Part shown: positions 57,874-64,000 of the stretch, piece by piece
Numbering within the stretch: the stretch's first letter is position 1
Layout: every line of letters starts with the position of its first letter
Origin: Adineta steineri
Lineage: Eukaryota; Rotifera; Eurotatoria; Adinetida; Adinetidae
Direction: 5' to 3'
Length of the DNA: 64,000 nucleotides
NCBI GenBank assembly: GCA_905250115.1
Contig: CAJNOI010000146.1
Coordinates: 41,089 to 105,088, forward strand
The notes under the pieces: generated by a model
Databases searched by the model: none
Told to the model about the DNA's origin: nothing
What the model saw: only the letters and a program-made list of their open reading frames with translations
Program-made: the position numbers and the translations under genes

Positions 57874-58838
57874 CTAGTGCGATTTTGATTTGGATAAAAC
57901 AATGAATACAACAGCAATAATTCTCAACAAAGTTCCACCAACAAATATCAAATAGTTTCTCAGTCCTCTCATATCTTTGATATAGAAGATTGACCAAAGT
58001 GCAGCAATTGTCGCTGGTCCAGTTGCTACAACACATAATACCCGAAATAAATGCAGGTAATATACTTTCAATACAAATATATGGACGATTACGTTTGAAA
58101 ATAAGATATATACCATAGTAGACTGATGATGTTAGTAAGATACCTGTATACATAGCAAATATATAGTTAAGACCATTTTTCATTGCTCCTGGATATTTAT
58201 CTTGATGATCTTGAATATAAGTACTAGGTGTAAAGACAAGACCAAACAAAGTTCCAGCTACAATTGCTAGACTACAACCAATAATACGTTTTTTCATGTT
58301 CACAGTTAATAGTCGTGAGCTATCAATCGATTGTGATACCGTTAATAAAATGCCTGAAAGATCTGTAAATAATTCCAAGATAATTAAATACGGGAATTTC
58401 TACATCTTCTGGTTTCAAACCAAACCAACCAAAATGACCACTTGCCCATCCTATCGAAAAAGAACATTAATTATATTTTCTCGTCAAACGTTATATAATG
58501 TTTTACCCGTGAATTTATTTGTAGTAGACCAAAGTAACATTGATAGAAATAACATAGATAAAGAGAATATTTCCAGTTGCCCATAACATTCCACCAATCA
58601 TAACCAGAGGAAAAAATGGTGGATTTTTGACAATTACATTCACAATAGCACCAGTAATCCAAAGTCCTACACATAAGAAAAATTGAAATGACAGACCATC
58701 TCCAACAGGATATTTTGCTGCAGGTACAAGACTTGAACCGAAAAAGAAAACAGCTACTGCAACAGAAATATAGCCCGTCCAAATTGAGGGACTATCAAAT
58801 AAAGTTGTCGTATTATTGGTTGTTAATAAACAGTCCAT
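57874..58838 (-). pseudogene. TMEM144-like multi-pass transporter, several frame breaks
   Basis: The minus strand encodes successive parts of a ten-helix DMT/TMEM144-type carbohydrate transporter: MDCLLTTNNTTTLFDSPS, TGYISVAVAVFFFGSSLVPA, GMLWATGNILFIYV; then, in another frame, LLWSTTNKFTG and, across a 52-bp GT-AG intron, WASGHFGWFGLKPED; then a frame change at about 58385 to FTDLSGILLTVSQSIDSS and MKKRIIGCSLAIVAGTLFGL; then a change near 58035 to VVATGPATIAALWSIFYIKD, GLRNYLIF and a TAG at 57874. Compared with TMEM144 relatives, short stretches are missing at the first and third breaks. Three independent breaks suggest a pseudogene; homopolymer error cannot explain them all. Human TMEM144 is the relative I recall. 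Confidence 0.7.
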
Positions 58839-59362
58839 AAAAATAACGTGCGACTAGTTAAATAAATAAGCACTTATCTGATGATAACAAGAAACAAAAG
58901 AACCAAGCGATATTTAGCACTTTTACGTATATACGAATACAAAAGATACAGGTAAACATTGTGTATATACGAAATTATCGTTATATAAGCAAGTCATTTT
59001 TTAATATTTCGTTAATTTTCGCTTTGTGTTGTAAGGTAAGTTGATGTTATTTCATCATTATATCAGATAATGTCAGTATTCCTATCGTTTATAAAGTTTT
59101 CTTTTAATTTTTTTACATCGAAACATATTTCGAAGATGAAATGTGAATGGTACGATAGAGTAATTAAGCTGCTTATTGTGCTAGAAAACTTACCATTAGT
59201 ATCGATAGAAATCCATCGATGTGACTGATCTAATAGTAGTTCGTCAAACTTAAGATATCTTGAAGGTGTGCGTGTGTAAATACAAAGAAGAAACACCCAC
59301 ACCCTATATCCGTTGCTAAAAAGTTAATAATTTATCTAATTTATTTTTGATCAAAAACAAAA
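58839..59362. promoter_or_regulatory. Divergent spacer with telomere-like hairpin H19
   Basis: Head-to-head spacer between the transporter and the methyltransferase. The hairpin at 59262-59307 (gaaggtgtgcgtgtgtaa facing cacccacaccctat) lies 56 bp before the methyltransferase ATG, in its probable promoter or 5' UTR. Confidence 0.55.
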
Positions 59363-60334
59363 ATGATGAGTGTTGCAGAGGAAATCTTCTTGGGTTTAAG
59401 TGGTCGACCGAAAAGCTTGTCGAATCTTCAGTGGCTTCATTATGATGATGAAGGATCATTTATATTTGAAAAAATCGGTCTTCAAGATGAATATTATGTG
59501 GCACGAGCAGAACATCGTATTTTCGAATTATATTCTGGTGATATTATTGTTAAAGCAGCAGGTAACGAAAAGAATCGTCTTCGTATTGTTGAACTTGGAT
59601 CTGGTACAGCTAAGAAGACAAGTATTCTTCTTCAAGCTGCTTTAAAATATCAAGGAGGTCCTATTAATTATTTACCTATTGATGTATCATCGATAGCACT
59701 TGATGAAGCTCAATTAAGTTTAAAACATCTCGCTCCCGATGTATGTATAATGCCACAACTTAAAAATTATGCTACAGATGATTATATTCTTCCAAGTTTT
59801 AATGGATGTACACTTGTTATGTATATTGGTATATCGATTGGAAATTCTTCGGACGAAGAAGCAAAAAATATTCTTCATCATGTTTATGATCAATTAAAAG
59901 TAGGAGATGCATTATTGCTTAGTATTGATGCATGTCATGATCCTACTGTATTATTATCTGCGTATAATGATAAAAATGGTGTTGTTGGCAGTTTTCAATT
60001 GAATGTTCTACGTCGATTAAATCGAGAATTTGGTTATAATTTCGATCTTGATCAATTTCGTTATCAACCTGTATGGAACAAGCATACTTCTCGGGTAGAA
60101 CAACATCTTCAAAGTTTATGTTCACAACAGGTGAAATGTATCGATCAATCAGGGGAAAAAACTGTTCATCTAGACAAAGGTGACATGATTAATATGATAG
60201 ATAGTCATAAGTTCAGTATCGAAGAAATAACTATGCTTCTTAATAATGCTGGTTTCATCATTGAACACATATGGAATGATGAACATAAATGGATTAATAT
60301 TATATTAGCACGTAAATTATCATTGGCATGTTAA
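59363..60334 (+). CDS. EgtD-family SAM-dependent N-methyltransferase with altered substrate site
   Basis: An intronless 323-residue protein. It has the EgtD (histidine N-alpha-methyltransferase, ergothioneine pathway) layout: EYYVARAE (residues 43-50), SAM motif IVELGSGTAKKT (75-86), YLPIDVSS (103-110), GISIGN (156-161), and the C-terminal DMINMIDSHKF block (274-284). By recollection of mycobacterial EgtD, catalytic or substrate residues Tyr39, Tyr56, Asn166 and Ser284 correspond to Tyr27, Tyr45, Asn161 and Ser281 here. Specificity residues Met252 and Glu282 correspond to Gln247 and Ile279. The fold is thus kept but histidine recognition is doubtful. Lack of introns and taxonomic spread of the family suggest horizontal transfer. 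No EgtB/Egt1 sulfoxide-synthase partner is in the window. I prefer 59363 (MMSV) as start. Confidence 0.85.
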   Translation: MMSVAEEIFLGLSGRPKSLSNLQWLHYDDEGSFIFEKIGLQDEYYVARAEHRIFELYSGDIIVKAAGNEKNRLRIVELGSGTAKKTSILLQAALKYQGGPINYLPIDVSSIALDEAQLSLKHLAPDVCIMPQLKNYATDDYILPSFNGCTLVMYIGISIGNSSDEEAKNILHHVYDQLKVGDALLLSIDACHDPTVLLSAYNDKNGVVGSFQLNVLRRLNREFGYNFDLDQFRYQPVWNKHTSRVEQHLQSLCSQQVKCIDQSGEKTVHLDKGDMINMIDSHKFSIEEITMLLNNAGFIIEHIWNDEHKWINIILARKLSLAC

Positions 60335-61770
60335 AACATTCTTTATTACTAACAATCTATATTTATTTTATTCTTGCTATGGAAAGAAATACCTGTATTC
60401 CAGAAAATTCGAAGTCAATTCGTTGAAATATTTCTAAAAATTTGACTATAATTTGTCCAGTTTTTCATCTTTATTCTTTTTTGAAAAATAATATCGAATT
60501 TTAGTCATTATATATTTCTTTGATTAAAACAGACTGCAAACCATATTTTTCCTTACCAATATACAGAATATTATAATGCATGTCTGGAAAAAACAATGAT
60601 GTATCGAAACGTCCTGTACGACAACTCAAAAAAACAAGACCCAGGATTAGAAGCTTAAGAACATACGTATTATAATCTGATAATTTTAATAGTTTAGTTG
60701 TTGCATTATTGCAAAATAGTTTTAATAAGTTTGTCAATCTAATAGTCTTGCTATAGTGCATATACATAAAAGAGTTCAAAATCAATTTTGATATGCAATG
60801 ATAAAGAGATCTACACCGTAATTTGTTTTGAAGTCCTACGTTTTATAAAATATGTCTTTAATAAAGCTACAACATTTTTAAACTTTATTGTTCATTCGTC
60901 AAATATCAAACTTTTAGAAAATGCTTGATTTTATACAAGGTAGAAATTCAATTTGATTTCTTGCTGCAAGTCAAAACTAATATTGATTAATTCTCATTCA
61001 GATCTAAGTACAATCATATCCGCATGCAGACTGCGACAGTCCAGGGCCAAGTGAATCGAGTTTCAATGAACTTTACTTGTAATGAAACAAAAACTTAATC
61101 ATTTTCTTCGAGGTTCAAGAGAAGAAGTGATAGAAATGTTTGTAAGATGATTGATTTTTATTTAAACTAAGTTTCTTTTACGAATATGTGCAACTATGAT
61201 AAATAATTTAAACTTATTTTTGAATGTAATAAAGAATTAATAAATCAGAACTACTATTAAGTTAAGATATGTTATATATGTAAGACTATGATATAAATTA
61301 ATATTTACTAATTTATTTTTTATATCTATCAAGGTACGCATAATCACTTCTTTTATTTAAAATCATGTTTTTAATGGAATATTTTTTGAATTTGATCCAC
61401 GTTTTGAAATAATGATACAGAAACACACATCCGTTTTATGTCTAATGTTACATAGTAGGCACTGTTATTCATTTCAACATAATTTCATCATAAAGAGCAA
61501 AAAAAAATAGTGTATATGTTATTATGATAGATGAGAGTCTGTTGAAGAAAAATATTCCGCACTAACACTCAAATAGTATCCGTCTTTTTCTCTCAAAGAA
61601 AAATTTTCATCAGCCAGCTCTCGGCATTTATCAAGACGACGGCGCATAAGTTGTTATTAATTTGCTGCCATGGCGATTTTTCTTTCTGCGGCAAAAAATT
61701 ATTTGTAATTGCTTTTTTTCATATAACATATTTCTTTTCATTGATTTCGGTTTAATAGGAAGGACATAGT
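60335..61770. other. Intergenic region
   Basis: AT-rich, no supported exon or RNA gene. Confidence 0.35.
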
Positions 61771-62196
61771 GAATTGATTGAAAATAATACTCTACCTTGG
61801 TGGATATTATTTCTTATTATAATGTTTCGACAACGATGTTGCCTTCATCAGACAATGAAAAACATGATAGAATGACTAGCACGCGTGTACATTTTCAGCG
61901 TATCCCTTCTCGCATGTTTTTCTTCTCTTATTCTTTCTTTTCTTTTTTAATAGTGCAACAGCAAGACAATGATATTGGTAGAAGTAACTAACTGTTTTCT
62001 TCTGCCGTCCGACTATTAAAAAAGAAAAAAAAGAACAAAAGAAGAAAAGTATGAGAGAAAGGATACGTGGAGAATATATACGCGTCCTAGTCATTCTATC
62101 GTGTTGTTCATTGTCTGATGACAATAAAATTGTTGTCGAAACGTCGCGATAAAAAAATAAAATCCACCATGAAAGAGTATTATTTTGAATCAATTC
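61771..62196. mobile_element. Foldback element with long imperfect inverted repeats
   Basis: The left arm starts gaattgattgaaaataatac and the right arm ends attattttgaatcaattc. Inside them gtttcgacaacgatgttgcc faces tgtcgaaac, tcatcagacaatgaa faces ttcattgtctgatga, and gatagaatgactagcacgcg faces cgcgtcctagtcattctatc. The arms are about 190 bp, leaving about 45 bp in the middle. No transposase is encoded; two ORFs on opposite strands are by-products of the symmetry. Confidence 0.8.
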
Positions 62197-62937
62197 ATAT
62201 TTTTTTTCATTATGAAATTCTCCTTATGCTGGAAAGGTTTTTGTTTTTACGAGTATTTTTCGAGTGATTCTCTTTTAGTATTTCTTTGGGGAGCATGAAA
62301 CGATTTTATCCGTTAGTTCTTACCTTTCGATGATCTTCAACTTACATTCTATCCTGAGTATTTTCTTCTCGTTTTCTTTTTCTCCACCTAACATTTCTTT
62401 AAAAAAATCATAGACAATCGATTTCTTTACGACTGAACGCGCTCATCTACATTCTCAGCTCTTCATCAATATTTTTCCACACTCCATTTTTACCTTTGGC
62501 AGAATCTCAGGTCTATCTACTTTGAGGCTCATAATGCGAATCATCTATCTGTTAGGCTGACATACCGCATGGATATTGTTTATGCTCTTCATGGTGTATT
62601 TAATAACGTTCCGTAAGTACACAATGAGGATTAACCGTGGCCAATCACTGTCACAATTACTGCGCTTGTTCTCGTTTACGATCAACAATAACTCGAATCT
62701 ATATCGACGTCTTTGTACCTGTTTTCTATCATATTAATTGAAAGTTTTTTTTTGTATAGTAGTAGTTAGAAAACGGTTCTTGTTAGACATGAACCTTCCT
62801 TTCATTATAAATGCAATAGAAGATGACGAATCTGGAGGAAGATTTGAATTGATGCAATATCTTAATTATTTTGCTTTTTAGATACAAGCGGTTAATCTGA
62901 ACACATCTTGGTGAAAACACAACAATAACTGATACTT
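62197..62937. other. Intergenic region
   Basis: Upstream of the ADP-ribosyltransferase; no exon is supported. A short open stretch at 62789-62880 (MNLPFIINAIEDDESGGRFE then LMQYLNYFAF) could be a 5' exon but has no donor that fits. Confidence 0.3.
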
Positions 62938-63621
62938 ATGTCGGAAAATCGTTTTGTAAACAATACTATCTTAGAGCTCCAAGAAGCCAATCGCAATCCA
63001 ATATGTGGTTATGAAGATTCACCCGTTCTGACATTAAAAGAAGCTGTAGAAAAACTAATTCCACTCGTCCCCGATGTCTTAGCTTATGTTATGACAGCTA
63101 ACAAGAAATATTATCGACATTCAGATTTATTAATGCGGGATGAATCGGCGGCAATATACCTGTATTCGATGCCATCATCTTTCTTTTCTTCTCTTAACAA
63201 CGCACTTCGAGCTGAAAATCGACATGCACTTAAACCATGGTTTGCCTACTTAAAATTGTTTATGACAGCTCTCAAGAAATTACCATCAATTAAGGCGGTT
63301 GTTTGGAGAGGTGTTTACGGTGATGTCAGTTCAGTATTTGCTAACAATAATATCGACATTTGGTGGAGTGTAAATTCAACTTCGATGGATCTTAGAAGTG
63401 TTCAACCATATCTAGACGAACACGGCACTCTGTTCGCTATTGAGGTTATGTATGGTAAAGATATCTCCCAATTCTCAGCAGTTCTAGATGAGAAAGAAGT
63501 TATTCTAATGCCTGGAACTTATGTACGAGCCAGAACTGAACCACTTAATTTCATTGATCGTCTCTTCATTGTTCACTTGGACGAAGTAACTCCTCAAAGG
63601 TTAGTCTATTTGAAAAGATAA
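62938..63621 (+). CDS. NAD(P)(+)-arginine ADP-ribosyltransferase (R-S-E class)
   Basis: 227 residues, intronless in the window. The three motifs of the ART fold are present in order: Arg in VVWRGVYGD (about residue 123), the STS-type motif in WWSVNSTSMDL (about 142-152), and the ExE signature EKEVILMPGT (about 186-195). These bind NAD and transfer ADP-ribose to arginine in eukaryotic ecto-ARTs. Such genes are abundant in bdelloids, often joined to TPR, WWE or Kelch/NHL modules; here only the catalytic domain is visible, with no signal peptide, so it is probably cytosolic unless 5' exons were missed. The N-terminal segment (GYEDSPVLTLKEAVEKLIPL) is the usual helical lead-in. Confidence 0.9.
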   Translation: MSENRFVNNTILELQEANRNPICGYEDSPVLTLKEAVEKLIPLVPDVLAYVMTANKKYYRHSDLLMRDESAAIYLYSMPSSFFSSLNNALRAENRHALKPWFAYLKLFMTALKKLPSIKAVVWRGVYGDVSSVFANNNIDIWWSVNSTSMDLRSVQPYLDEHGTLFAIEVMYGKDISQFSAVLDEKEVILMPGTYVRARTEPLNFIDRLFIVHLDEVTPQRLVYLKR

Positions 63622-64000
63622 ATGAATTGTATCATATTCATTCACCAATGAGAATATATTTAATGTGATCATTCAACAAAAATTCTCTACTATATAAGTA
63701 CAACGATCTACAATGCGGTTCACACTGTCTCATCGTTTATTTTGTTCGATAAATAATTTAATATCGAAACTTAAATATTGATAAGATGTACCTATCATAG
63801 AAAAATAAATCTCATCATCATACATGAGATATTAGTTTCTCTTTTATAAATCCGCTAGTAAATTGCTTGAGCTAATCGAAAATATATTAAATGAATTTAT
63901 GTTCAATAACTGTTCATGATATATTCATTATTTTCTAAATATTCTATATGTTTTTAATAGTGAATCACAATCTGAATCAAACCATTTATTTCAATGGATA
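63622..64000. other. 3' flank to window end
   Basis: AT-rich sequence with no recognised feature. Confidence 0.35.

Noticed and set aside
61797-62193. Two opposing ORFs with similar sequences (SSDNEKHDRMT and SSDNEQHDRMT)
   Set aside because: Their similarity is caused by the inverted arms of the foldback element; neither resembles a protein family.

Overview
The window is AT-rich eukaryotic DNA. Genes have short GT-AG introns (about 54-60 bp), with occasional introns of 0.3-2.4 kb. Gene content points to a bdelloid rotifer: mosaic receptors built from NHL beta-propellers, bdelloid-type beta-sandwich repeats and a divergent 7TM domain; transmembrane proteins of the CSC...LQSTLEC type; an arginine ADP-ribosyltransferase; intronless genes of bacterial or fungal character (an EgtD-family methyltransferase); and many short G/T-rich strings resembling the TGTGGG telomeric repeat reported for Adineta vaga. 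Genus and species cannot be fixed from the sequence. One 100-N scaffold gap lies at 56936-57035. Layout: 1-1100 holds a divergent promoter block whose minus-strand anchor exon has lost its ATG, with a short plus-strand membrane ORF; 1559-3481 (-) is an ATP-grasp-like gene; 4402-5793 (-) an FAD monooxygenase; 6572-7820 (-) a decayed NHL gene with an intact anchor exon; 8490-10400 (+) two decayed copies of a bdelloid transmembrane family; 10548-11340 a three-copy tandem repeat; 13412-15321 (+) a cysteine-rich membrane protein with a damaged 3' end; 17052-17757 (-) a purple acid phosphatase fragment; 18737-28918 (-) a very large mosaic receptor; 29863-30807 a dead mariner; 31230-32199 (+) a secreted propeller-like protein; 32723-33267 (-) an unrecognised broken gene; 34165-35286 a non-autonomous DNA element; 35588-35952 (+) a broken small gene; 36110-37605 (-) a WD40-like gene; 38261-41207 three copies of a secreted family; 41450-42890 (-) a GT61-type glycosyltransferase; 43960-45758 (+) an F-box/LRR gene with one repeat per exon; 46243-48439 (+) a RING-vWA gene split by a 270-bp MITE; 51062-56313 (-) a membrane-anchored Kelch gene; 57874-58838 (-) a damaged TMEM144-like transporter; 59363-60334 (+) an EgtD-like methyltransferase; 61771-62196 a foldback element; 62938-63621 (+) an ADP-ribosyltransferase. 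Main themes. (1) Phase-1 exon shuffling: the mosaic receptor is a signal-peptide exon, two 891-nt NHL exons, four 390-408-nt domain exons and a 7TM exon, all phase 1, and the same kind of anchor exon starts both an NHL gene and a Kelch gene. (2) A divergent 5' block is present three times (1-955, 7700-8607, 56200-56935). (3) More than ten tiny hairpins with telomere-like arms are scattered through the window; one sits exactly where homology between two copies of the duplicated block ends. (4) Several genes carry breaks; two differ from an open frame by a single base in an 8-nt homopolymer, so some breaks may be assembly errors and not biology.
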